64,000 nucleotides of DNA, taken from contig NZ_PEBS01000010.1 in the NCBI RefSeq assembly GCF_002869965.1, positions 1 to 64,000 on the forward strand. The letters run 5' to 3'. The stretch comes from Janthinobacterium sp. ROICE36 (GTDB taxonomy: Bacteria > Pseudomonadota > Gammaproteobacteria > Burkholderiales > Burkholderiaceae_D). The notes below the pieces were generated by a model that was not told where the DNA came from, did not search any database, and saw nothing but the letters and a program-made list of their open reading frames with translations. The translations under genes and the position numbers were made by a program. Within the stretch, counting starts at the first letter, position 1. Every line of letters begins with the position of its first letter. Shown here one piece after another: positions 34,319 to 43,247 of the stretch.

Positions 34319-35653
34319 ATGGAAACTCTTGCCAAGGGTCAGCGCTTGCCGCTGGCCAATCTCGTTCCCGATGGCGTGCTGGAAATCGGCGTCGCCGCGC
34401 AGGGCCTGGCGCTCGACGTGGCGTGCTTCGGCCTCGATACGGCGGGCAAACTGTCCGACGAGCGCTACATGACCTTTTTCAACCAGCCGCGCACGCCGTG
34501 CGGCGGCGTGGAAGCGCGCGCCGGCAGCGGTGGCGACATGGCCGCGTTTGCCTTGCAACTGGCGCGCTTGCCGGCCGGCATGGACCGGCTCGTCGTGACG
34601 GCGTCCATCGATGGCGGTGGCGTGATGGCGCAGCTGCAATCCGGCTACGTGCGCCTGCGGGCGGGCGGGCGCGAACTGGCCCGCTTTACCTTTGCCGGCT
34701 CTGATTTTGCGCAAGAAAAAGCCGTCATGCTGCTTGAACTCTACCGCAAGGATGACGGCTGGCGCTGCATGGCCGTGGGCCAGGGTTTCAATGGCGGCCT
34801 CGATGCGCTGGTGCGCCATTTCGGCGGCGAAGTCGACCAGGCCGCGCCTGTTGCTGCTGCAGCGGCATCGGCAATGCAGCAGGCGAAGATCCAGCTGGAA
34901 AAGCGCGTCGAGCGCGAGGCGCCACAACTGGTCAGCCTGGTCAAGCAGGCTGGCGTGTCGCTGCAAAAAGTGGGCTTGTCGGAGCATCGCGCCAAGGTGT
35001 GTCTGTGCCTGGATATTTCCGGTTCCATGGGGCGCTTGTACAAGGAGGGGCTGGTGCAGCGTTTTGCCGAGCGCATCCTGGCCCTGGGCTGCAAGTTCGA
35101 CGACGATGGCGAAATCGATGTTTTCCTGTTCGGCAAAAATGTCCACCATCCGGCGCCCATGGCATTGAGTAATTGCAACACTTACGTGGGGCAGGCGATC
35201 ACCCGTCACCCGTTGGAAGGCGACACGCGCTATGGCGCCGCCATGCAGGCGATACGCGCATTTTACTTCCCCGACGCGGCCGGCGGCGAGCGCACGCGGC
35301 CCGTTGCTGCCGAGCTGCCCGTGTACGTGATGTTCGTCACCGATGGCGGCACCAGCGACCAGGCGACAACGGAGAAGCAATTGCGCTGGGCCAGCAAGGA
35401 GCCCATCTTCTGGCAATTCATGGGCATCGGCAAGGGGCGCAAATCGAAAAGCAAGTTCCTCGCCGCCTTTGCCGATTCCGACTTTCCCTTCCTGGAAAAG
35501 CTCGACGAATTGCAGGGCCGCCTGGTCGACAACGCCAATTACTTTTCCGTCAGCTCGCCGGACGAACACAGCGATGCGGAACTGTATGACTTATTGATGA
35601 CGGAATATCCGGGCTGGCTGAAACTGGCGCGCGGCAATGGCTTGCTGAGGTAG
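34319..35653 (+). CDS. TerD-vWA fusion protein (TerF-like)
   Basis: A 444-residue protein with a TerD-like domain (~10-170, very similar to that of the preceding gene including YMTFFNQPRTPCGGVE) and a von Willebrand A domain starting near 225. The MIDAS motif is DISGSM at 232-237, with a later Thr/Asp in FVTDGGTSD. This architecture is that of TerF. vWA domains usually mediate metal-dependent protein contacts, so this protein probably joins the other TerD proteins in a complex at the membrane or in the cytoplasm. An AGGAGG-type site lies ahead of the ATG. No terC, terB or terZ is seen in the window. Confidence 0.87.
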   Translation: METLAKGQRLPLANLVPDGVLEIGVAAQGLALDVACFGLDTAGKLSDERYMTFFNQPRTPCGGVEARAGSGGDMAAFALQLARLPAGMDRLVVTASIDGGGVMAQLQSGYVRLRAGGRELARFTFAGSDFAQEKAVMLLELYRKDDGWRCMAVGQGFNGGLDALVRHFGGEVDQAAPVAAAAASAMQQAKIQLEKRVEREAPQLVSLVKQAGVSLQKVGLSEHRAKVCLCLDISGSMGRLYKEGLVQRFAERILALGCKFDDDGEIDVFLFGKNVHHPAPMALSNCNTYVGQAITRHPLEGDTRYGAAMQAIRAFYFPDAAGGERTRPVAAELPVYVMFVTDGGTSDQATTEKQLRWASKEPIFWQFMGIGKGRKSKSKFLAAFADSDFPFLEKLDELQGRLVDNANYFSVSSPDEHSDAELYDLLMTEYPGWLKLARGNGLLR

Positions 35654-35701
35654 CGTAAAGGTCATCCGATGAGGCTGTACGACCACAAGTGCAAGAGATT
35701 T

Positions 35702-35716
35702 GTAAATTGAAGTAAA
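35702..35716. promoter_or_regulatory. CpxR-type box upstream of the TonB-dependent receptor
   Basis: A perfect GTAAA-N5-GTAAA in the 186-bp gap after the TerD cluster, 124 bp before the receptor start. It is oriented opposite to the boxes in the cpx region. An isolated GTAAA half-site is at 35655-35659. Confidence 0.6.
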
Positions 35717-35839
35717 TAACAATGGTTCGCATTTGCTTTGCTGAATGGAGTCGTGGCATGCTTTAACTATGCCCATACCTGTGCCCTCACGCTGCGGCGT
35801 AGCGCCTCATCCGTAGCGTCTCGATTATTTTGTAGCCAA

Positions 35840-38125
35840 ATGCATAAAATCCTTTTCCACTGTCTGGCGGGCGGTAGCCTGCTGGCCACCGGCGCCGCTG
35901 TCCAGGCGCAAACTGTCACCGGCGATACTGTCGTCAAGCCCGCACCAGCACCCGTATCGGCCAAGGCGCCTGCCGCCGATACTCCCCCTTCCGTCAGCGT
36001 GACGGCCGAACGTCCTACTGGCCGCATCGACCGGCAAGTCTACGACGTCAAGTCCGACGTGGGCAGCAGCAATGGTACGGCGGCCGATGCCTTGAACAAT
36101 GTGCCGTCGGTGGCTGTCGATCCCGACGGTTCCGTGTCCTTGCGCGGCAGCAGCAATGTGCAGATATTGATCGATGGCAAGCCATCGGCCATGCTGCAGG
36201 GCGATTCGCGCGGCGCCACCCTGAACGCCATGGCGGCCGACGATATCGAGTCCGTGGAAGTGATCAACAATCCCGGCGCCCAGTTCGGCAACGAGGCCGG
36301 TGGCGGCCCGATTTTGAACCTGGTGATTCGGCGCAACCGCAAGCCGGGCGGTTTTGCCACCGTGAATGCGAATGCGGGCATCGCCGGGCGCTACAACAGT
36401 TCCGTCTCCGGCAGCTACAACGAAGGTCCCTGGGGCTACCAGGGCGGCATCAATGTGCGCCATGACGGCCGCAACTCCGTCGCCGAGGTCAGCCGCGAGC
36501 GCCTGGAACGCCGGGCGCCCGGCATGGGCGCCTTCGCCCCCAGCAGCCAAAGCGCCACCAGCACTGGCTTGAATGACTCGCTGGGCTTGCACGGCACCGT
36601 CAATTACAACCTGAACACGAACGACACCCTGGCCGCCAGCGTGTCGTATAACGGGCGCAGCAACGACCAGCGCTCGCTCGACCGCTACCTCAATGGCGAC
36701 AGCACTGGCAATCTCATTGGCGATTATGTGCGCAGCACCGTGCGTAATGGCGACAGCCGCAACACCAGCTGGGGCGCACGCTACGATCACAAGGGAGCGG
36801 TGCCGGGCGAAACCCTGAAGATCGACTTGCGCGTGTCCTCGTCGACCAACGAGAGCGACAGCGATTACGCCAACGCCTACACGGTCGCGCCCGTGTATGC
36901 CTTCGACAGCCGCGCGCGCCAGCACAGTGAAACGGGCAACCGCATCGTCGACTTCAGCGGCGACTACGAGCGTCCGCTGGCGGGCGGCACGGTCAAGCTC
37001 GGCTACAAGGTGGCCGACAACCAGAGCAGCTTCGACACCCTGTACACGGACATCAACCCGGCCAGCCTGGCGGCAACCGTCAACCCCATGCGCAGCAACC
37101 GTTTCGAGATGGATGAGCGCACTGTCGCGCTGTACGGTTCCTACCAGATGCGCCTGACAGAGCGTTGGGGCGCGCTGGCCGGCTTGCGCGCCGAATACAC
37201 GGACTTGAACGTGCGCCAGATCACGGGCGGCGTCGAGGTGGGCAACAATTACGTCAACTACATCCCCAGCCTGTTTGCCACCTATAAAGTCAGCGACGAG
37301 AGCAATCTGCGCTTCAGCTATGCGCACCGCCTTCGCCGCCCGAGCGCGGGCGACCTGAACCCGTACGTGGTGTACCGCGACGAATTCAATGTGTCGGCCG
37401 GCAATCCCAAGCTGAAACCCACACAGACGGACGCGTTCGAGATCGGCTATGAAACGAAGATCGCGGGACTGGAAAGCAGCTTGCGCGCCTACCACCGGCG
37501 TGACACGGACGCCATCGTCGATTACCGCTATTTTATTAGCGATAATGTGCTGCTGACGACGCGCGAAAACGGCGAAGGCAGCCATTCGAGCGGCCTGGAA
37601 TTCAGTGTCAGCGGCAAGCTGACCCCATCCTTGACCCTGAACACGAGTGGCAATCTGGCGCGGAGCCAGCAAATCAGCTCGGACGACCTGGGCAACCGCA
37701 GCACGCGCACGGCGAATGCCCTGAGCGGCCGCGCGCGCCTCAATTACCAGATCAATCCGGCTAACCAGCTGCAACTGGCCCTGCAAATGCAAGGCAAGAT
37801 GCTGTCGGGACAGGGCTACCGCTCGCCGAACAACACGCTGAACCTCAGTCTACGCCACACGGCGACGCCGCAATTGAGTCTGGTCATGAACGTGACCGAT
37901 GTGTTCAGCAGCAACAAGATGGAAACCGTCATCAATAGCGCATCCCTGCGCGAGACGAGCACGCGGCGCTTCGACGGACGCATGATTTATGTGGGGCTGT
38001 CGTATCGCCTCGGCGGCGCCACCACGGCGGCGAAAGAAGGCGAACGCGAACCGCGCTTCGGTCCGCCGGGCGGACGGGGGCCAGGCGGCCCCGGCCCGGG
38101 TGGGCCGGGAGGCGAAGCAGGCTAG
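35840..38125 (+). CDS. TonB-dependent outer-membrane receptor with Gly/Pro-rich C-terminal tail
   Basis: A 761-residue outer-membrane protein: signal peptide MHKILFHCLAGGSLLATGAAVQA, an Ala/Pro-rich linker, the plug domain (DALNNVPSVAVDPDGSVSLRGSSNVQILIDGKPS, ESVEVINNPGAQFGNEAGGGPILNLVI) and a beta-barrel of the OMP_b-brl_3 type (FSYAHRLRRPSAGDLNPYV, NPKLKPTQTDAFEIGYE). The last predicted barrel strand, RMIYVGLSYRLGG, is followed by ~30 extra residues rich in Gly and Pro instead of ending at the aromatic C-terminus used for BAM recognition. The ATG at 35840 is chosen because it begins the signal peptide. The ligand is unknown. A CpxR-type site precedes it; the stop shares CTAG with the convergent gene. 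Confidence 0.87.
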   Translation: MHKILFHCLAGGSLLATGAAVQAQTVTGDTVVKPAPAPVSAKAPAADTPPSVSVTAERPTGRIDRQVYDVKSDVGSSNGTAADALNNVPSVAVDPDGSVSLRGSSNVQILIDGKPSAMLQGDSRGATLNAMAADDIESVEVINNPGAQFGNEAGGGPILNLVIRRNRKPGGFATVNANAGIAGRYNSSVSGSYNEGPWGYQGGINVRHDGRNSVAEVSRERLERRAPGMGAFAPSSQSATSTGLNDSLGLHGTVNYNLNTNDTLAASVSYNGRSNDQRSLDRYLNGDSTGNLIGDYVRSTVRNGDSRNTSWGARYDHKGAVPGETLKIDLRVSSSTNESDSDYANAYTVAPVYAFDSRARQHSETGNRIVDFSGDYERPLAGGTVKLGYKVADNQSSFDTLYTDINPASLAATVNPMRSNRFEMDERTVALYGSYQMRLTERWGALAGLRAEYTDLNVRQITGGVEVGNNYVNYIPSLFATYKVSDESNLRFSYAHRLRRPSAGDLNPYVVYRDEFNVSAGNPKLKPTQTDAFEIGYETKIAGLESSLRAYHRRDTDAIVDYRYFISDNVLLTTRENGEGSHSSGLEFSVSGKLTPSLTLNTSGNLARSQQISSDDLGNRSTRTANALSGRARLNYQINPANQLQLALQMQGKMLSGQGYRSPNNTLNLSLRHTATPQLSLVMNVTDVFSSNKMETVINSASLRETSTRRFDGRMIYVGLSYRLGGATTAAKEGEREPRFGPPGGRGPGGPGPGGPGGEAG

Positions 38126-39165
38126 GCCGCCAGCGCGATCTGGTGCAGGAAGGCGATAAAATCGTCCGTATGGAGCTCGAAGCGCCATCCGCCCGTGCCA
38201 TGTTCGGCGCGGTACACGGGCAAGTCGCCGTCGATGCTTCTTTCTTCCAGGTGCACGCAGTACGGGTCTCCGCCCGCATCGGCAATCACCACGAGCTTCG
38301 GCGGCCAGGCAGCGATTGTGTGATGCTGCACGGCATGGACTGAGTAGCCGTGCTGGGCCTTCACCAGCTCGGCCGCGCCGTACAGATGCAGGCCCTGGGG
38401 AAAGCACTTGCCATCGACATGCACGCGCAGCGGTGAATACCATTCCAGGAAGCGGCGGTATATCTCCGGCAAGACCCAGTGCGCGTCGATGGTGGCCATG
38501 TCCTCGGCGCTGGCGACCGTCAGCCAGTTCGACGGTTGCGCCAGGTCCTGTGCGTGCTGGCGCCGCAGCGCCAGTTTTCGCTCCAGGAAGGTGGCTGCCA
38601 TTTCCAGGCGCGAAAGCGGCTGGGTCAGCGTGTCATGCGTGGCGGGCGCCTTGTAGCCTGCACCCTCAGGGTAGCCGTCCGCTTGCCAGGCCAGCACGGC
38701 GCTTAGTCGCAGCTGCTCTGCCTTCCAGTGGCCGGGATCGGACGGCAAGCCCTGGTCAAACGGCTGGCGGCTGAATACGGCCAGGCTCTTGATCGCCTTG
38801 GCGCGCACTTCCAGGCTGGTGGCGCCGGACGCTGCCAGCGCCACCAGTGGCGCATACGCATCCACGCCTATACTTTTCAGCAAGCCGTCGATGCCCCAGT
38901 ACGCCAGTTTGGGCTGCTCCAATGCCCAGGCGAAAAAGGCCGCGTGTTGACTGCCTTCCACCAGGTGCACGATATCGCTCATCAAAAAACTGCGCCAGTG
39001 CAGTAGTTGCCCATCGCGCGCATACGCCGTCAGAATATCGAGCACGGCCAGCCGCTCGTCGGGCGCATGCTTTTTCAGCAGGCGCTCCTTCAGCCGGGCG
39101 AACTTGCTGCCATCCGTTTCGTCAAACAGCTTGCGGTGCAGGGCGGCCAGCGGTGCGACCGCCAT
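38122..39165 (-). CDS. SMI1/KNR4 (SUKH)-like domain protein
   Basis: A 347-residue cytosolic protein. The N-terminal ~200 residues are helical and repeat-like (possibly HEAT-like: AVLDILTAYARDGQLLHWRSFL, LEVRAKAIKSLAVFS). The C-terminal ~150 residues resemble a SUKH domain: VLPEIYRRFLEWYSPLRV, LYGAAELVKAQHGY, WPPKLVVIADAGGDPYCVHLEE, VYRAEHGTGGWRFELHTDDFIAFLHQI. SUKH proteins often act as immunity proteins in polymorphic toxin systems, but no toxin is adjacent. It overlaps thyA by one base (TGATG), so it is probably co-translated with it, an odd partner for a nucleotide gene. Confidence 0.7.
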   Translation of the reverse strand: MAVAPLAALHRKLFDETDGSKFARLKERLLKKHAPDERLAVLDILTAYARDGQLLHWRSFLMSDIVHLVEGSQHAAFFAWALEQPKLAYWGIDGLLKSIGVDAYAPLVALAASGATSLEVRAKAIKSLAVFSRQPFDQGLPSDPGHWKAEQLRLSAVLAWQADGYPEGAGYKAPATHDTLTQPLSRLEMAATFLERKLALRRQHAQDLAQPSNWLTVASAEDMATIDAHWVLPEIYRRFLEWYSPLRVHVDGKCFPQGLHLYGAAELVKAQHGYSVHAVQHHTIAAWPPKLVVIADAGGDPYCVHLEERSIDGDLPVYRAEHGTGGWRFELHTDDFIAFLHQIALAA

Positions 39166-40139
39166 CAGACGGCCATCGCCGCCTTGATGGGCGCATGGTG
39201 TTCATAGCCTTCCAGCGAGAAATCCGACGGTTCTATCTTTTCCAGCCATTCCGGCTCGTACTTGCCCGTTTTCGCATAGTCGGGCACGCGCTCGGAAATG
39301 ACGAAACGCGGCGCGGGGAAGGGTGTGCGCTTCAATTGCTCTTCCACCATCTCGAGGTGGTTTTCATAGATGTGCGCGTCGCCGATGAAGTACGTGAACC
39401 AGCGCGGCGTGTAGCCCGTCAGGCGCGCCACCAGGTGCAGCAGGGCCGCGCCTTCGGCGATATTGAACGGCGTGCCCAGGCCGATATCGTTGCTGCGCAC
39501 ATATAAACACAGGGAAATTTCGCGCGTGCTGGCGTTCGGGATGAACTGGTACAGCAAATGGCAGGCGGGCAGGGCGACGGCGTCCAGCACGGCCGGGTTC
39601 CAGCCGTGGAACAGGATGCGCCGGCTGCCCGGGTTCGTCATGATGGTATCGAGGCACTCGCGCAACTGGTCGACGGCCTTGTAGAGCAGCACTTTTTGCA
39701 CGCCGTCTTCAACGATGGGGGCGACCAGCGCGTAACCGTTCGCTTGCGCGTCGGCAATCTGCGCGGGCTGGGCGGCATCGAGCAGCTTGTAGGCAGGCCA
39801 TTGCCGCCATTGCACGCCATACACGGGCCCCAGGTCATCCTCGCCTTCGCGGTAGGGATTGGCCAGCCATTGCGCATTTTCGTTGGCGTTCTGGTCCCAC
39901 ACCTTGCAGCCCAGCGCGCGGAACTCTGCCGCGTTGCGCGAGGCGCGCAAAAAGGCGCACAATTCGCCGATCACGGATTTGAAAGCCAGTTTCTTGGTTG
40001 TCACGGCTGGGAAGTTGCCGTTGGCCAAGTCGAAACGCATCATGGCACCCGGCACGCTCAGGGTGCGGATGCCCGTGCGGTTGTCTTGCCAGCTGCCCGT
40101 TTCGAGCACGGTCTTGATCAAATCTTGATATTGCTGCAT
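39165..40139 (-). CDS. thyA: Thymidylate synthase
   Basis: ThyA methylates dUMP to dTMP using methylene-tetrahydrofolate. The 324-residue product has the catalytic cysteine in [10 protein letters not shown], the Arg-rich phosphate loop DNRTGIRT near the N-terminus, [26 protein letters not shown] and the substrate-binding [28 protein letters not shown], then DAHIYENH. It is longer than E. coli ThyA (264) because of an insertion around [21 protein letters not shown], as in long-form synthases. The ATG at 40139 is preceded by GGAGAAATAC and begins the conserved MQQYQDL. It overlaps the SUKH-like gene downstream by one base. Confidence 0.96.
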   Translation of the reverse strand: MQQYQDLIKTVLETGSWQDNRTGIRTLSVPGAMMRFDLANGNFPAVTTKKLAFKSVIGELCAFLRASRNAAEFRALGCKVWDQNANENAQWLANPYREGEDDLGPVYGVQWRQWPAYKLLDAAQPAQIADAQANGYALVAPIVEDGVQKVLLYKAVDQLRECLDTIMTNPGSRRILFHGWNPAVLDAVALPACHLLYQFIPNASTREISLCLYVRSNDIGLGTPFNIAEGAALLHLVARLTGYTPRWFTYFIGDAHIYENHLEMVEEQLKRTPFPAPRFVISERVPDYAKTGKYEPEWLEKIEPSDFSLEGYEHHAPIKAAMAV

Positions 40140-40296
40140 GTATTTCTCCAACGGTAAGGATGGTGATTGTAACGCAGGCGCGACAGCCGGGCTGCCGTCC
40201 GCACACATAAATGCGCTGCCGTTTCACCTGCAAACATGACTCTGTGGTAATTTGTGTGTCCTTAAAGAAATACATAGAAACGGCAGATGCTGGACC

Positions 40297-43050
40297 ATGT
40301 TCTTGCGACAATTTGTAAATAATAATAACGCCGCCGTGGTGGAGATGAGCAGGGCCGATTTTCTGAAGGCCAACTTGCGCCTGATCCTGGCGTGGCCCTT
40401 GCTGGGGCTGGTCCTGTGCACGGTACTGTGGACGGCCACCTTGCTGCAGCTGGAGGCGGAAAAAAAGGTGGCGCAGCAGCAGGCGCTCGACAGCGTGTCT
40501 TCACAGTCGAAGGCCTATAGCCAGTACCTGCTGCGCACCCTGGAGCAGATGGACCAGCTGACCTTGCAGCTCAAGTATGAGTGGGAAAATTCGCGCGGCC
40601 GTTTGCGCCTCGATCAATTGAAGACGCAGGGCATGTATGCCTTGCCGCAATTTGCCATCGTCGCCATCCTCGACCGCAAGGGCCACCCCGTGACGGCCAC
40701 AGCGCCGCTGCAGCGCCTGCGGGTCAACGAGCGCAGCGATTTCCTGCTGCGCCATTGGCGCAGCAATTCCAGCGCGCTGCGCATCGCGCTGGGACGGGCC
40801 AATGCAGCCAGCGAGGTCACAGTGCCGGGCGCCGACGAAAGCCTGGTGCACTTCACGCGCCGGCTGGAAGACGAGGATGGCAATTTTGACGGCGTGCTGC
40901 TCGTTTCCCTTCATTCCAGCTATTTTTCCGAATTCTACAATAGCGTCAATTTCGGCAAGTTCGGCATGTCCGCCATGGTGGGCGAAGAGGGCGAGCTGTT
41001 CAGCACGCGCCTCGGTGCGCGCGTCCTGCCCATGCAGAACGGCCAGGGCACGCCGTTTCTCGACACCAGCTTCCTGGAAACGGAGAGCGGCGCCATGCAT
41101 TCGGGCGGCAGGATCGCTTTTTCCGACAAGCAAAGCCGCTATGTGGGCTGGCAGGCGCTGAAAGCCTATCCGTTTACGGCCATGGTCGGCCTGTCGGACG
41201 GCGAAATGCTGCATCCCTACGAGGAAACGCGCACCATATATATCGGCATCGCCCTGGCCGTCACCGTGCTGCTGCTGGCCTTTGCCGCCGTCGCCACTGT
41301 GCTGTCGCTGCGCCTGGCGTGGCGCCACCACCAGTCCGAAGGGGTGCGCAACGCCTACCGCATGGCGACCGAAGGCACCAGCGATGGCTTTTACATCATT
41401 GCCGCCCTGCGCGGCGAGGATGGCAGCATCCTCGACTTCGAGATCGTCGACTGCAACGAGCCGGGCGCCGGCTACTTCGGCGTGCGCCGCGAACAATTGC
41501 TGGGCATGCGCTTTCAGTCGCGCGCCCATGAGCCGTATTTCCGCGACCTGATCCATAACTACCGGGCCGCCATGCAGTCCGGCTTTTCCGAAGAAGAAAT
41601 CGAGTTGCCGGAAGGCAATCCTTTCAAGCTGCGCTGGATACGCCGGCGCCTGGTGCGCAGCGGCGACCGCCTGGCCGTCACCCTGCAAGACATCAGCACG
41701 GCCAAGGAGCACGAGCGCGACTTGCGCCGCCTGGCCAATGAAGATGGCTTGACGGGCTTGCCCAACCGCTACTGGCTGCAGCAATTCCTGCCCGGCGCCC
41801 TGGGGCGCGCCGCCATTGCCGGGCAGATGCTGGCGCTGCTGTTCATCGACCTCGACGGTTTCAAGGATATCAACGATACGCAGGGCCACGCCGAGGGCGA
41901 CAAGGTGCTGCGCGCCGCGTCGCTGCGCCTGAAGGCCGTGCTGCGGCCGGGCGACCATGTGGTGCGCCTGGGCGGCGACGAATTCGTCGTCGTGCTCAAC
42001 CCGGTGGAGGACGATAGCCGCGCCGAACAAGTGGCGCAGCGTATCGCCATCGCCTTCGACGAACCGTTTTACCTGGGCAGCGAACGCCACAAGATGGGCG
42101 CTTCGATCGGCATCAGCCTGTATCCGCGCGATGGCGCCGAAACGGAAGTGCTGCTGAAGAACGCCGATATCGCCATGTATGCCGTGAAAGTGGCAGGCAA
42201 GGGCCATCACCGCTTCTTCCAGCCCGAATTGTTCGAGACCATCCGCAACCGCCGCGAACTGGAGCAAAGCCTGGTGGCGGCGCTGGAGCAGGACCAGTTT
42301 CTCGTCGTCTACCAGCCGCGCGTCGACGCCATGAGCGGGCAGCTGTGCAGCATGGAGGCGCTGGTGCGCTGGCAGCATCCGCAGCATGGCATGGTGCCGC
42401 CGCTGGAATTCATCCCCGTGGCCGAGAGCAGCGGCCTGATTTCGCAGCTGGGCGAAGTTGTCATCGAGAAGGTGTGCCTGCAGATGGCGCGCTGGCAGGC
42501 CAGCGGGCTGGAACTGGTGCCCGTCTCCATCAACGTCTCGGCGCGCCAGTTCGGCCGTGGCGACGTGCACCAGGTGCTGGCGTCGGCGCTGGCGCGCCAC
42601 TGCATCGATGCGCGGCTGATCGAGGTGGAAATCACGGAATCGGCCATGATGGATGAGCAGAACCGCGCCGTGGAACAGTTGTCGGCCATCCGCGCGCTGG
42701 GCGTGCGCCTGTTGGGCGACGATTTCGGCACCGGCTATTCTTCGCTGTCGCAACTGCAGAAATTCGCCATGGATGGCTTGAAGATCGACCGCGCCTTCAC
42801 CATGGAACTGGGCCGCTCGGAGCAGGGTGAAGTCTTCGTGCGCGCCATCCTGTCGATGGCGCATGCGCTGGGCATGAGCGTGGTGGCCGAAGGGGTGGAG
42901 ACGCGCGAGCAGCTCGATATCCTGCGCGCGCTGCAATGCAACGAAGTGCAAGGCTATTTCATCTCGCGCCCCGTGCCGGCCGAACAGATGCTGGCGCTGA
43001 TGCTTCAGCGCTTTCTGATACCGCTTCCAGCCCCCGTGCTGTCGGCCTGA
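40297..43050 (+). CDS. Membrane-bound GGDEF-EAL cyclic-di-GMP protein with periplasmic sensor and PAS-like region
   Basis: A 917-residue sensor. TM1 lies at about 25-50 (LILAWPLLGLVLCTVLWTATLL), then a periplasmic Cache-like domain to ~320 and TM2 (IYIGIALAVTVLLLAFAAVATVLSL). A PAS-like segment follows (RMATEGTSDGFYIIAAL … ITL-QDIS), then GGDEF (NEDGLTGLPNRYWL, FIDLDGFKDIND, RLGGDEFVVVL) and EAL (VYQPRVD, SMEALVRW, EITESAMMD, DDFGTGYSSLSQL, KIDRAF, VAEGVET). Both active-site motifs are intact, so it could synthesise and degrade c-di-GMP. The start is uncertain: 40297 precedes the first helix, with 40252 and 40345 as alternatives. Confidence 0.9.
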   Translation: MFLRQFVNNNNAAVVEMSRADFLKANLRLILAWPLLGLVLCTVLWTATLLQLEAEKKVAQQQALDSVSSQSKAYSQYLLRTLEQMDQLTLQLKYEWENSRGRLRLDQLKTQGMYALPQFAIVAILDRKGHPVTATAPLQRLRVNERSDFLLRHWRSNSSALRIALGRANAASEVTVPGADESLVHFTRRLEDEDGNFDGVLLVSLHSSYFSEFYNSVNFGKFGMSAMVGEEGELFSTRLGARVLPMQNGQGTPFLDTSFLETESGAMHSGGRIAFSDKQSRYVGWQALKAYPFTAMVGLSDGEMLHPYEETRTIYIGIALAVTVLLLAFAAVATVLSLRLAWRHHQSEGVRNAYRMATEGTSDGFYIIAALRGEDGSILDFEIVDCNEPGAGYFGVRREQLLGMRFQSRAHEPYFRDLIHNYRAAMQSGFSEEEIELPEGNPFKLRWIRRRLVRSGDRLAVTLQDISTAKEHERDLRRLANEDGLTGLPNRYWLQQFLPGALGRAAIAGQMLALLFIDLDGFKDINDTQGHAEGDKVLRAASLRLKAVLRPGDHVVRLGGDEFVVVLNPVEDDSRAEQVAQRIAIAFDEPFYLGSERHKMGASIGISLYPRDGAETEVLLKNADIAMYAVKVAGKGHHRFFQPELFETIRNRRELEQSLVAALEQDQFLVVYQPRVDAMSGQLCSMEALVRWQHPQHGMVPPLEFIPVAESSGLISQLGEVVIEKVCLQMARWQASGLELVPVSINVSARQFGRGDVHQVLASALARHCIDARLIEVEITESAMMDEQNRAVEQLSAIRALGVRLLGDDFGTGYSSLSQLQKFAMDGLKIDRAFTMELGRSEQGEVFVRAILSMAHALGMSVVAEGVETREQLDILRALQCNEVQGYFISRPVPAEQMLALMLQRFLIPLPAPVLSA

Positions 43051-43089
43051 GGCCCCACGATTGGCAGGGAAAACAACGCCGTTTCATAA

Positions 43090-43115
43090 AAAGAGCGAAC
43101 GTTCGCTTTTTTTTT
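43090..43115 (+). terminator. Terminator-like palindrome AGCGAACGTTCGCT with T run, after the GGDEF/EAL gene
   Basis: The perfect 14-bp palindrome at 43094-43107 is flanked by A and T tracts, giving a short hairpin followed by nine T, 40 bp after the GGDEF/EAL stop. The same palindrome could instead be a TetR-type operator for the FadL-like gene 140 bp downstream. Confidence 0.6.
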
Positions 43116-43247
43116 AAAAATATTATATGCTTCGCTCATGCCGTCAGTGGATTGGAGTTCACGGCGGCAAGAAAAGTGCAAGACGGGCAGCTTGGTATGC
43201 CCACGATAGTGTGCCGAAGACATTTCATATAATAAAGAGAGACTAAC

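Noticed and set aside
35825..37792. 655-residue leftward open frame over the TonB receptor
   Set aside because: Antisense shadow with no signal peptide or domain; the sense frame is a complete receptor.
40501..42951. 816-residue leftward open frame over the GGDEF/EAL gene
   Set aside because: Antisense shadow; the sense frame has all catalytic motifs.
43228..43233. TATAAT just before the FadL-like gene as a -10 box
   Set aside because: No -35 at a proper distance, and it would leave only a few bases of leader before the TTG start.
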